A stretch of DNA of 24,054 nucleotides. Source: Crenothrix polyspora (GTDB lineage: Bacteria; Pseudomonadota; Gammaproteobacteria; Methylococcales; Methylomonadaceae). The position numbers were made by a program, and so were the translations under genes. The stretch lies in the NCBI GenBank assembly GCA_945903675.1, contig CAMDOP010000015.1, positions 1 through 24,054 of the forward strand. Direction: 5' to 3'. Each line of letters begins with the position of its first letter. Within the stretch, counting starts at the first letter, position 1. The notes beneath the pieces are model-generated. The model had not been told where the DNA came from, ran no database searches, and worked only from the letters and a program-made list of their open reading frames with translations. Below are positions 9,001-16,542 of this stretch, in pieces.

Positions 9001-9513
9001 AAGCTGACTAATTCTTGTCCAGTCACTACGCCCCCTACGCCCCCTTCGCCCACTGATTCCATTGCCGTTGTTTCCAAAAATCCAGTCTGTTATGTAACCA
9101 GCAGTGTCGGTTGTATAGCAACTAGCCCTTTAAAAAAGGGCTGGGCATTAGATTTGATATACACAACTCCTCAAGGTGAGCGAGTGGTGAGTGCCCCGCT
9201 GGTTACTCGTGGCTTGGTGGTGTTTGCGACTTTAATACCGAGTGCTAATCAATGTACCGCTGGGGGAACTTCGAATTTATTTGCAGTGGGGGCTCTCAGT
9301 GGTGGTCAATCAAGTTTTGCACCTTTTGGTATTCCTGTGGTGATTAATAAGGTGCCACAAAATCCTAGCGTCTTCAATCCGGCTATAGGCATTATTTATA
9401 CACCGACCATAATTGCTGGAAGTATTTATTTAAGTAGTTCAACTGGTCAACTTGGTCAATTGCCTTGGCCAGAAGTCGGTGCTAATAAACGTTCGTGGCG
9501 TCAATTGAAATAA
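6058..9513 (+). CDS. pilY1: PilY1 pilus tip adhesin with vWA-like MIDAS and C-terminal propeller
   Basis: I choose the ATG at 6058, which has GGAG seven bases upstream; in-frame ATGs at 5992, 6010 and 6019 lack this. The 1151-residue protein starts with a long signal peptide (basic region, then CGGLIIFLSCPVIYA, cleavage near 43). The N-terminal half has a vWA-like metal site, LLVILDNSNSMDED, with Asp65-x-Ser67-x-Ser69 and a later LVTDGLPDTDSNG. The C-terminal half is the PilY1 propeller, with repeated blocks such as GDIVDSAPVYV, MLYAGANDGMLHGFNA and YAGDLHGNLWKFDL. A DxxNDxxxD loop (DTNNDRSAD, residues 852-860) matches the calcium site of P. aeruginosa PilY1, which sits at almost the same residue number. 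PilY1 controls pilus extension and retraction and contributes to adhesion and surface sensing. Confidence 0.95.
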   Translation: MNKLNGLDSIINAYKALKAIGKQWSRVFCGGLIIFLSCPVIYADPSQIPLSLTTSGQPNLLVILDNSNSMDEDTSGGAAGSNCPTSKSEIARSVIKNMITSYTDVINMGLMTYQQLSNPSTWYIHNSEYDVSYNPTNYPQQTTPLTIYPRYDLLKTYRIPNPTSLGNYIHYNYQSPYYSSQNQGYGFCYSTTADATPIASYPNGFNRGENGTNAYPWNEYSCYSKKTGTLDAPSTTGYSQAIGKYRFTPSDSDNAVGITNFGKQMAWSFVGSAYFSSKSPGLGFLQTPIAPLNSTLIPPLYITQGATITNLLACNVPQTTPAVCTQNAACTTTGIKNAGNTPIQGTLQTANKYFAGTLSNAAQGYTASSYPLPLSCGKNYVILVTDGLPDTDSNGKIVIDPNGVAPGTTATNAAATEAANLLATGVKTYVVGFGSTAQAGPLDAVAAAGGTGVSYSASDYPTLVSALDSILQSILSSSNSAASVAANSTQLNTGSLIYQVKYNATDWSGQLLAYRVNSSTGAILTPELWEASSLLTSNGRSIYSFNPSAAAGSGGMDFLWGNLTTTQQTYLNTLSGVNDSKGSDRAAWLSGDQNKEQAQGGTFRNRTNLLGDIVDSAPVYVSDTDYGYGSLAGTEGSSYSTFLNSSAYINRTAMLYAGANDGMLHGFNASSTGGQEVFAYIPNALFPKLSQLTSPNYVHQFYVDGMSGVGDFYDTSTSTWRTLLAGASGAGGKALFALDVTDPANFSASKVLWEFTNVAPPVVTNCSAWGASSSNYDVNDLGYTLGQPLVVRLQDGHWVVLAANGYNSVNGHAVLFIIDAKSGCLIQKIDTVSADTSGLTTVNGLSSPIAIDTNNDRSADTIYAGDLHGNLWKFDLSGSGGSYPTPTTPFFVACTTSGSCSAANRQAITAKPTVGPSGGVGTDQNNIGWMVYFGTGQYFAPGDNVVGANSQVQSFYGLWDQGTSISDRALLQPQTIDFEGCKLTNSCPVTTPPTPPSPTDSIAVVSKNPVCYVTSSVGCIATSPLKKGWALDLIYTTPQGERVVSAPLVTRGLVVFATLIPSANQCTAGGTSNLFAVGALSGGQSSFAPFGIPVVINKVPQNPSVFNPAIGIIYTPTIIAGSIYLSSSTGQLGQLPWPEVGANKRSWRQLK

Positions 9514-9554
9514 TGGCAATACTAGGGTTATTAATAAATTTATATGAAAAGATT

Positions 9555-9953
9555 ATGACAAATCGATTAAGCGAAGGTTTTACCTTAATAGAGCTGATGA
9601 TTACAGTAGCGATCATCGGGATTTTAACGAGTATTGCCTATCCTAGTTATCAGGCTAGTGTTATGAAATCAAGACGTATCGATGCTCAGGGGAAATTAAT
9701 GAGTTTTGCCAATGCGATGGAGCAGTATTATACGGTATGTAATTCTTATCCTACGAATCAAAGCGTGCTTAATTGTCTGGCAACTATTCCAGTTGGTGAT
9801 CCTTCACCATATTATCTATTGTCTTCTGTCTCAACTGCCAGCACTTATATTTTAAATGCAACTCCAATAGTAGGAGGTCCTCAAGCCTATGATCAATGTG
9901 GCACGCTGAGCTTGGACCAAGCAGGTACTAGGCTCCCTAGTAATTGTTGGTAA
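9555..9953 (+). CDS. pilE: PilE-type minor pilin
   Basis: The ATG at 9555 gives 132 residues with an eight-residue leader MTNRLSEG, then FTLIELMITVAIIGILTSIAYPSYQ (Glu at +5). The block VMKSRRIDAQGKLMSFANAMEQYYT is characteristic of the PilE-like minor pilin that follows pilY1 in gammaproteobacteria. Cys at NSY-adjacent VCNSYPT and NCLAT, plus the C-terminal DQCGTLSLDQAGTRLPSNCW, give the usual D-region disulfide and a typical CW ending. GAAAAGATT just upstream is a weak ribosome site. The frame is open to 9495 inside pilY1, but the extra residues are not leader-like. It closes the minor-pilin cluster. Confidence 0.93.
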   Translation: MTNRLSEGFTLIELMITVAIIGILTSIAYPSYQASVMKSRRIDAQGKLMSFANAMEQYYTVCNSYPTNQSVLNCLATIPVGDPSPYYLLSSVSTASTYILNATPIVGGPQAYDQCGTLSLDQAGTRLPSNCW

Positions 9954-10066
9954 TGATGTATGAAATATTTATAGCTTCCAAAAAATACCTATTAATACTC
10001 GCATTCCTCATCATTGTAATAATTATCAGCACAGCTCATTGCAGATGGCTTGAGATTAATCTTTAG
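9953..10066 (+). CDS. Possible 37-residue single-span membrane peptide coupled to pilE
   Basis: The last base of the pilE stop starts an ATG (TAATG), followed by a second ATG and an open frame of 37 codons ending at TAG 10064-10066. The product begins MMYEIFIASKKY and then has a run of ~16 strongly hydrophobic residues (LLILAFLIIVIIIS), ending HCRWLEINL. Lys-Lys before the hydrophobic stretch fits an inner-membrane or signal-anchor peptide. I do not recognise a family. It could be a real small membrane protein, or the surviving signal sequence of a decayed secreted protein. The 105 bases that follow contain only stop-interrupted frames. Confidence 0.35.
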   Translation: MMYEIFIASKKYLLILAFLIIVIIISTAHCRWLEINL

Positions 10067-10171
10067 CTCTAGCGACAATTATGCGGTGGGATAAAATCAA
10101 CAATGATCTCGGCTTAATAACGCACTAGTAAATTGGGGTGCATCCCTAGATGCTGTTATTGCAACAGGTGT

Positions 10172-12859
10172 TTATAAAGCCAGTCTTAAATCTTTCACCA
10201 CGCGCACGATGTCTTGATCGTGTGCGATGGCTTCTATGCTGAAACCTAGCTTGGTCACTAACGATAACATGGGTTGATTAATGGCTAGTACTTCGCCTTC
10301 AAAAAACAACATGCCTTTAGCTTTAGCAGATTGCATTAAGCAGGTCATTAAGCGCGTGCCTATGCCTAAACTATGGCAATCATCAGCCACAACTAGTGCA
10401 AATTCGACTGACTGACCATCTGGATTAATTAAGTATCGACCTACGGCCAGTTCAGTAGTTTTTTGTTCATCTTCGGTAATAGCAATAAAAGCCATTTCTC
10501 GGTCATAATCAATTTGCGTAAAGCGTACGATCATTTCTGGTGTCAGTTCGTGTAAGGCTTGCCTAAAACGAAAGTATTTAGTCCGATCCGATAAGCGACT
10601 ATGAAAGTTGGTTTCTAAATCAGCATCTTCAGGGCGTATGGGGCGTACACAAATATTAACGCCATTGCTTAATTGATATTTAGAAATGAGCTCATGAGGA
10701 TAAGGATGTATAGCCATGTGCGCATAATGGCTAAGTTGATTACATAATTCGGCTTTGATACGGGCATCTACAGCGATTGCACCCTGCTCATCTACGATTA
10801 AGGGGTTGATATCTAACTCTAAAATTTCTGGTAATTCACTGACCATGGTTGAAACATTCAGCAGTACTTCAATCAGGGCTTGAATGTTGGCTGGTGGTAA
10901 TTGCCGAAAAGCCTTTAAGTATTTGGCCGCTTTGGTTTTGGCAATCAGTTGTTTAACCATATAAGTGTTAAGCGGGGGGAGTGCAACGGCATTATCTTGT
11001 AAGATTTCTACCAAAGTGCCGCCCAGACCAAAACTAATGGCCGGACCAAATACAGGGTCTCTGACAACACCTATCATGAGCTCTCTGCCACTAGGGCTTT
11101 TAAACATAGGTTCAACAGTCATGCCCACTGTGCTGATTTCTGGATGCGCGAGCTTAATAGCCGCTTCCATATCGGCATAGTGTTTAGAGATGTCTTGAAC
11201 GCTGTTAATATTAAGCCTAACGCCGCCTATATCTGATTTATGGCTAAATTCAGACATGTTTACTTTTAAAACGACTGGAAAGCCTAAGGTTTCTGCGGCA
11301 ATCATGGCGTCTTTAGCGCTAGCAACACTAATGGTTTGAGTAACGGGTATGTGAAAGGCCGCCAAAATGGCTTTTGATTCTTGCGCAGTTAAAACTTGGC
11401 GGTTTTCGGAGAGTACCCGTTCAATAATTAAGCGTGCACCTGCTACATCAGGTTGCGCGAGCTCATCGGTTGCCGTTGGAATTTGCTTGAGCAGGATTTG
11501 GTTTTCTGCATAGTTGGCTAAAAAAGAGAAAGCATCGACGGCTGTTTCTGGGGTATTAAAGTGAGCGACCTTGCTGTTAGCAAATAAATCACGACCCGCT
11601 TGAACTTTGGCGCCCCCCGTCCAAGAAGCTAATACAGGTTTATGGCTGGCTTTGGCGCCATCAATAATACACTGAGCAACTAAGGTGGGTTCGGTCATAG
11701 CTTGCGGTGTTAATATAACTAAGATGCCATCGATGTTTTCGTCATTAATGCAGACTTCTAAAGCTTGCTGATAACGATCAGCTGTGGCATCACCTAAAAT
11801 GTCGATAGGATTGGCATGTGACCAATGAGTCGGTAATACGGTATTTAAACTTTCCAAACTGGCAGAGCTTAATTCAGCTAATGTGATGCCGACATCTTCG
11901 GCGCGATCAGTACTCATCACGCCAGGGCCACCAGCATTGGTAATAATGGCTAAACGATCTTTTGTAACCACATAATTATTTGCCAGCACCCGGGCTGCCG
12001 AAAATAACTCGGTAATGCTATAGACTCTAACCACGCCGGCTCTGGCAATGGCTGCATCGAACACATTATCACCACCCACCATCGCGCCGGTATGAGACAT
12101 GGCGGCTTTGCTGCCGGCTTCATGGCGACCTGATTTTATTAAGATGACTGGTTTTAAACGTGCAGCGGCTTTAAGGCCACTTAAAAAACGTCGGGCATCA
12201 CGTATGCCTTCGACATACATTAAAATGCCGGTGGTTTTACTGTCGGTCGCCAAATAATCTAAGACTTCACCAAAATCTATATCAGCCGCACCGCCCATAG
12301 AAACCACAGTGGAAAAGCCGATGTCCTGAACTTTTGCCCAATCTAGGATCGCCGTGCACACAGCACCGGATTGCGATAACAAGGCTAAGCTGCCGTCTTT
12401 AACTGTGCCGTCTCCAAAAGTGGCATTCAATTGGCCACTAGGACAAATAACGCCTAAGCAGTTGGGACCAATAATGCGAATACTATAACGGTGAGCAATG
12501 GCAAGTATCTCGTGTTGTAAGCGTTGCCCTACTGCGCCTAGTTCACCAAAGCCAGCGCTGATAATAATCACTGAGCTAACACCTTTGTCACCACATTGAC
12601 GCAAGATGTCAGGCACACTAGGCGCAGGTGTAGCAATGACCACTAAATCTAGGTCTTCGGGGACCGCATGTAAATTAGGATAGGCTTTGAGTCCTAATAA
12701 TTGCTCATGTTTAGGGTTGATCGGATATAGACCCCCGCTAAAACCGGCTTCTTGCATATTAAGAAGTAGTCTATAGCCTACGCTGTTTTCGCGCCCTGAA
12801 GCACCAATGATAGCGACGGTGTTAGGTGTAAAAAAATGCTTTAAATAATGAGGGCCCAT
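10172..12859 (-). CDS. Acyl-CoA synthetase (ADP-forming-like)/GNAT fusion, PatZ/Pka-like protein acetyltransferase
   Basis: The 895-residue protein has the domain order of E. coli PatZ (886 residues). First comes a CoA-binding Rossmann domain (VAIIGASGRENSVGYRLL, residues 15-32). Succinyl-CoA-synthetase-like domains follow (IIGPNCLGVICP at 129-140 and LLSQSGAVCTAILDWA at 160-175). Next are an ATP-grasp domain (LGFPVVLKV and HKSDIGGV at 540-547) and a C-terminal GNAT domain (~735-895) with VRPIRPEDADLE, TQIDYDREMAF, an acidic Glu819 and the CoA loop SLGIGTRL. PatZ-type enzymes acetylate lysines of acetyl-CoA synthetase and other proteins. Unlike E. coli PatZ, this one keeps the phospho-acceptor His (SHTGAM, His256) of ADP-forming synthetases, so it may also have synthetase chemistry. 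The ATG has GGAG at good spacing. It is transcribed alone, convergent with the pilin operon. Confidence 0.9.
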   Translation of the reverse strand: MGPHYLKHFFTPNTVAIIGASGRENSVGYRLLLNMQEAGFSGGLYPINPKHEQLLGLKAYPNLHAVPEDLDLVVIATPAPSVPDILRQCGDKGVSSVIIISAGFGELGAVGQRLQHEILAIAHRYSIRIIGPNCLGVICPSGQLNATFGDGTVKDGSLALLSQSGAVCTAILDWAKVQDIGFSTVVSMGGAADIDFGEVLDYLATDSKTTGILMYVEGIRDARRFLSGLKAAARLKPVILIKSGRHEAGSKAAMSHTGAMVGGDNVFDAAIARAGVVRVYSITELFSAARVLANNYVVTKDRLAIITNAGGPGVMSTDRAEDVGITLAELSSASLESLNTVLPTHWSHANPIDILGDATADRYQQALEVCINDENIDGILVILTPQAMTEPTLVAQCIIDGAKASHKPVLASWTGGAKVQAGRDLFANSKVAHFNTPETAVDAFSFLANYAENQILLKQIPTATDELAQPDVAGARLIIERVLSENRQVLTAQESKAILAAFHIPVTQTISVASAKDAMIAAETLGFPVVLKVNMSEFSHKSDIGGVRLNINSVQDISKHYADMEAAIKLAHPEISTVGMTVEPMFKSPSGRELMIGVVRDPVFGPAISFGLGGTLVEILQDNAVALPPLNTYMVKQLIAKTKAAKYLKAFRQLPPANIQALIEVLLNVSTMVSELPEILELDINPLIVDEQGAIAVDARIKAELCNQLSHYAHMAIHPYPHELISKYQLSNGVNICVRPIRPEDADLETNFHSRLSDRTKYFRFRQALHELTPEMIVRFTQIDYDREMAFIAITEDEQKTTELAVGRYLINPDGQSVEFALVVADDCHSLGIGTRLMTCLMQSAKAKGMLFFEGEVLAINQPMLSLVTKLGFSIEAIAHDQDIVRVVKDLRLAL

Positions 12860-12931
12860 GATTGCTCCAAAATATGATATTTAGGAAATCGCAGTTTTGC
12901 GATCTATAAGGTTTTATGGTTTATGTTGCGC

Positions 12932-12954
12932 ACTTAGAAAATATAATTCTAAGT
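12932..12954. promoter_or_regulatory. AT-rich 8-bp dyad upstream of the PatZ-like gene
   Basis: ACTTAGAA (12932-12939) and TTCTAAGT (12947-12954) are perfect inverted repeats separated by seven A/T bases, 72 bases upstream of the ATG of the minus-strand gene. A second smaller dyad, ATCGCA-GTTT-TGCGAT, sits at 12888-12903 within its likely leader. The first could be an operator and the second a leader hairpin. Only the symmetry is seen; no binding protein can be named. Confidence 0.3.
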
Positions 12955-12978
12955 TAAATGTAACTTGATGAGTAAGCA

Positions 12979-13033
12979 GGAGTGCAATAGCTTTAGCTAT
13001 TGCTTTTAAAGCACCTAAAGCAGTTTTACTCCG
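12979..13033. repeat. Short intergenic repeat with AGCTTTAGCT hairpin
   Basis: CAATAGCT-TT-AGCTATTG (12985-13002) is a perfect hairpin, set inside a segment that opens with GGAGT (12979-12983) and closes with ACTCC (13028-13032). A related sequence, GGAGTGTAATAGCTTCAGCT and onward, occurs at 3015-3047, where about 27 of 33 positions agree. The shared wording suggests a small dispersed repeat family. It lies between ftsK and the PatZ-like gene, both on minus. Confidence 0.55.
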
Positions 13034-13054
13034 GTGGTCTAAATAAAGAGATTT

Positions 13055-13075
13055 GGCTGCATATTATTTGCAGCC
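13055..13075 (-). terminator. Hairpin after ftsK, possible terminator
   Basis: GGCTGCA (13055-13061) and TGCAGCC (13069-13075) form a perfect 7-bp stem with a 7-base AT-rich loop, starting 8 bases beyond the ftsK stop in its direction of transcription. Read on minus, the stem is followed by AAATCTCTTTATTT, which is T-rich but not a clean U-tract. It is therefore a plausible but imperfect intrinsic terminator. Confidence 0.5.
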
Positions 13076-13082
13076 TAAGAGC

Positions 13083-15377
13083 TTAGTCTTTAATTGGAGG
13101 CGGAGCCAATACGACGCGTGAGCCATTAGATTCGGCAGAGCTGACCACGCCGGCAGCTTCCATAGCTTCAATCATAGTAGCTGCACGGTTGTAACCCACT
13201 TTAAATCTGCGCTGTACACTTGATATAGAGGCTTTTCTAGTTTCGGTTACAAATTGTACGGCTTCATCATAGAGCGCATCAGACTCAGAATTGCTATCGT
13301 CAGTACTAGGGCTGTATCCATCGTTACTTTCTGAAGAGTCACGAGTAATATCTTCTAAATAATTAGGCGGGGCCGTTTGTTTTAAAAATTCAACTACACG
13401 ATGGACTTCGTGGTCATCAACAAAAGCACCGTGGGCCCGTATTGGAATACTAGTCCCTGATGGTAAAAACAACATATCACCATTACCTAACAAAGTTTCT
13501 GCGCCACCTTGATCAAGTATGGTTCGAGAATCTATGCGTGAGGAGACTTGAAATGAAATACGGGTTGGTACATTAGCCTTAATCAGTCCGGTTAATACAT
13601 CAACTGAGGGGCGTTGAGTCGCTAAAATTAAATGTATACCGGCCGCTCTAGCTTTTTGTGCCAGTCTAGCAATCAGTTCTTCGACCTTTTTGCCGACTAT
13701 CATCATCATGTCGGCTAATTCGTCTATGACGATAACAATACTAGGCAGTTTGGTCAGTACAGGAAAGCTTTCACCGTCTTCAAAGGGGTTAAGGATTTGA
13801 AACATGGGGTCTCTGATGGTTTCACCTCTGGCGGCAGCATCATCTATCAGTTGATTAAAGCCAGCAAGGTTTCTAACGCCCATCTTGGACATCAGCTTAT
13901 AACGTCGCTCCATTTCAGCAACAGCCCAGCGTAAGGCGTTACTGGCTTCTTTCATGTCAGTAACAACCGGCGTTAATAAATGCGGAATACCTTCATAAAC
14001 TGAAAGCTCAAGCATTTTAGGGTCAATCATAATTAAGCGGACTTCTTCAGGCGTGGCCTTATAAAGCAAACTGAGAATCATGGTGTTGATAGCAACTGAT
14101 TTTCCTGAGCCGGTCGTCCCTGCCACTAAGGCATGAGGCATTTTACCCAAGTCAGCTACCATCGGTGCACCAGCAATGTCTTTGCCCATCGCCAAGGTTA
14201 GCATGGATTTTGCACTGACAAAGTTAGGAGAAACTAGCAGTTCGCGTAAGGTTACCATTTCACGTACGCGATTAGGGATTTCTAAGCCGACGACTGATTT
14301 GCCCGGTATGATTTCTACTATGCGCACACTGGTGACTGATAAGGCTCTGGCTAAATCTTTAGATAAGCTGCTAATGCGACTAACTTTAACGCCAGCAGCT
14401 GGTTGTAGTTCGAAACGAGTAATAACTGGACCGGGATGAAAACCGACTACGGTAACCGCCACATTGAAATCAGCGAGTATGTCTTCTACCAAGCGAGACA
14501 TATCTTCTAATTCAGTTTCTGAATAACCTATTACGCGAGTGTCTCGTTCATCAAGCAGGGCTAAAGAGGGTAATACACCTTCGCTAGCTATATATTTAGG
14601 TGGAGCTTGATGGCTGGTAGGTTGAGTATTAGATTCGACTGCTTCTAGGTTTACTGTGTTTATAGTGGGTGTGCTTTTAAGGCTGTTTTTCTTCGCGGTA
14701 GGCTGTTTTTGTGGCAACGAGGATTGATAGATTTCATCATCGCCCAGCGTACTTACTGTTGTAAGTTTTTGATCAGAAAAATTAAAACCATAAGCTATAA
14801 ACCGACAAAATAATACGCAATATCGACCAATTGCATCAATAAGACTAAGCCAAGAAATGTTAGTCGTTAGCGTCAATCCTGAAAGAAATAACACGATTAA
14901 AAACAAAGTGGCGCCAGAATTCCCAAATAGCACTAATGTTTTATCACCAATTTCTTGACCTAGATATCCACCTGTAGTGCCCGGAAGTTGAACAGCAACA
15001 CGATAGACATATAAATAAGATAAGGCTGCACTAGAAACAATTAAAGCTATTGAGCCCAAGCCACGAAGGGGTGCTGACATCTTCTCTTCATTAAAGCGAG
15101 GTGCTGTGAAAACTAAATAACCATGCCAAGTAATAATAATAGGGAATAAATAAGCAGATAAGCCAAATAGGCTTAGCATCACATCTGCGATCCAAGCACC
15201 TATAACGCCACAACAATTGGTGATGGTTGTTAGTTCACTACTGTGAGTCCAGGCTGCATCACCGGTATTAAAGGTAAATAATGCCAATAAAAGAAAAACT
15301 GCCCCAGTAAAAAAACTTAGGATGCCAATTTCACGTAGTCCCCTAATTGTTTTTTTTTCTTCTATTATCGCAGACAT
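13083..15377 (-). CDS. ftsK: DNA translocase FtsK
   Basis: From the ATG at 15377 the protein has 764 residues; the frame extends to a TTG at 15410 (11 more residues), and neither start has a clear ribosome site. Four hydrophobic segments fill the first ~185 residues, forming the membrane anchor. A short linker of roughly 90 residues follows (E. coli FtsK has about 600). Then come the alpha domain (GFHPGPVITRFELQPA) and the RecA-like motor with Walker A GTTGSGKS (~residue 420) and Walker B IVIVIDELADMM. The C-terminal gamma winged helix is clear (DALYDEAVQFVTETRKASIS and VGYNRAATMIEAMEAAGVV) and closely resembles the E. coli KOPS-reading domain. FtsK pumps chromosome termini at the septum and activates XerCD. 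It is divergent from trxB. Confidence 0.96.
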   Translation of the reverse strand: MSAIIEEKKTIRGLREIGILSFFTGAVFLLLALFTFNTGDAAWTHSSELTTITNCCGVIGAWIADVMLSLFGLSAYLFPIIITWHGYLVFTAPRFNEEKMSAPLRGLGSIALIVSSAALSYLYVYRVAVQLPGTTGGYLGQEIGDKTLVLFGNSGATLFLIVLFLSGLTLTTNISWLSLIDAIGRYCVLFCRFIAYGFNFSDQKLTTVSTLGDDEIYQSSLPQKQPTAKKNSLKSTPTINTVNLEAVESNTQPTSHQAPPKYIASEGVLPSLALLDERDTRVIGYSETELEDMSRLVEDILADFNVAVTVVGFHPGPVITRFELQPAAGVKVSRISSLSKDLARALSVTSVRIVEIIPGKSVVGLEIPNRVREMVTLRELLVSPNFVSAKSMLTLAMGKDIAGAPMVADLGKMPHALVAGTTGSGKSVAINTMILSLLYKATPEEVRLIMIDPKMLELSVYEGIPHLLTPVVTDMKEASNALRWAVAEMERRYKLMSKMGVRNLAGFNQLIDDAAARGETIRDPMFQILNPFEDGESFPVLTKLPSIVIVIDELADMMMIVGKKVEELIARLAQKARAAGIHLILATQRPSVDVLTGLIKANVPTRISFQVSSRIDSRTILDQGGAETLLGNGDMLFLPSGTSIPIRAHGAFVDDHEVHRVVEFLKQTAPPNYLEDITRDSSESNDGYSPSTDDSNSESDALYDEAVQFVTETRKASISSVQRRFKVGYNRAATMIEAMEAAGVVSSAESNGSRVVLAPPPIKD

Positions 15378-15578
15378 ATCTAAGGACTCGACTTGTATGG
15401 AATTATACAAAACAGGTTTAAGTGGTTATGACTGTATATTCTACATGACAATTGCCCATATAAAAAACATAAGCATACAATTTGTTATCATTAAATAGAG
15501 GCGCTGCATAATATGATTTACGAAAGCTGATTTCATGGGCATAATTCTAGTCAACTTACTGAGCATAGAGGCTATTAA

Positions 15579-16532
15579 ATGAGTACTAACAAACATTGTC
15601 GTTTATTAATTTTGGGATCTGGTCCTGCAGGTTATACGGCGGCTATTTATGCGGCTAGAGCTAACTTAAAGCCAGTTATAATTACGGGTATGCAGCAAGG
15701 CGGACAGTTAACAACTACTACAGAAGTTGACAATTGGCCAGGTGATGTTGAAGGCCTACAAGGCCCGGATTTGATGGAACGCATGCGTTTACATGCAGAG
15801 CGCTTTGAAACTGAGATAATATTTGATCATATCCATACTACTGACTTATCTTCTAAACCTTATAAATTAAGTGGTGATTCTGGCACTTACACTTGCGATG
15901 CGCTGATTATAGCTACGGGCGCTTCTGCTCGTTATTTAGGCTTAGACTCTGAAGAAGCTTTTAAAGGTCGAGGTGTTTCGGCCTGTGCGACATGTGATGG
16001 ATTCTTTTATCGTAATAAGCCGATTGCAGTAATTGGCGGTGGAAACACTGCTGTTGAAGAAGCGTTGTATTTATCAAATATTGCTTCAAAAGTGACAGTC
16101 ATTCATCGCAGGGATAAATTTCGTTCTGAAAAAATTCTAGCCGATAAATTGATTGAGAAATCTAAAACAGGTAATGTTGTCATTGAATGGAATGCCTACC
16201 TAGAAGAAGTGCTAGGCGATGATATGGGTGTTACCGGTATCCGAATCAAAAGTACTCTTGATGATAGTAGCCGAGACTTAGATGTACATGGAGTATTTAT
16301 AGCTATTGGACATACTCCGAATACTGGCATATTTGAAGGCCAATTGGCTATGGAGCATGGTTATATTAAAGTCAACAGTGGTATCACGGGCAATGCCACA
16401 GCCACTAGCGTTGAAGGCGTTTTTGCCGCCGGTGATGTGATGGACTCGGTTTATAAGCAAGCCATAACGTCAGCAGGATCAGGATGTATGGCAGCATTGG
16501 ATGCAGAAAAATATTTGGATGAGATAGTATAA
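15579..16532 (+). CDS. trxB: Thioredoxin-disulfide reductase
   Basis: The 317-residue flavoprotein has the normal TrxB length. Motifs are the FAD-binding LLILGSGPAGYTAAIYAARA (9-28), GGQLTTTTEVDNWPG (41-55), the redox-active CATC (Cys136 and Cys139), the NADPH-binding VIGGGNTAVEEALYLS with HRRDKFR, and a C-terminal FAD site GVFAAGDVMD followed by QAITSAGSGCMAALDAE. It transfers electrons from NADPH to thioredoxin in the cytoplasm. The ATG has AGAGG nine bases upstream. It is divergent from ftsK across a 201-bp AT-rich intergenic region that must hold both promoters; I could not fix their positions. The 320-bp element begins 10 bases after its stop. Confidence 0.98.
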   Translation: MSTNKHCRLLILGSGPAGYTAAIYAARANLKPVIITGMQQGGQLTTTTEVDNWPGDVEGLQGPDLMERMRLHAERFETEIIFDHIHTTDLSSKPYKLSGDSGTYTCDALIIATGASARYLGLDSEEAFKGRGVSACATCDGFFYRNKPIAVIGGGNTAVEEALYLSNIASKVTVIHRRDKFRSEKILADKLIEKSKTGNVVIEWNAYLEEVLGDDMGVTGIRIKSTLDDSSRDLDVHGVFIAIGHTPNTGIFEGQLAMEHGYIKVNSGITGNATATSVEGVFAAGDVMDSVYKQAITSAGSGCMAALDAEKYLDEIV

Positions 16533-16542
16533 GCTTAGTAAA

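Noticed and set aside
10067..10171. Short frames such as one reading NWGASLDAVIATGVYKA between pilE and the PatZ-like gene.
   Set aside because: All frames are interrupted by stops and too short; it could be a decayed gene but nothing supports a call.
15411..15578. Sigma-70 promoters for ftsK and trxB in their shared upstream region.
   Set aside because: Several TTG- and TAT-like boxes exist but none has both good matches and 16-18 base spacing.
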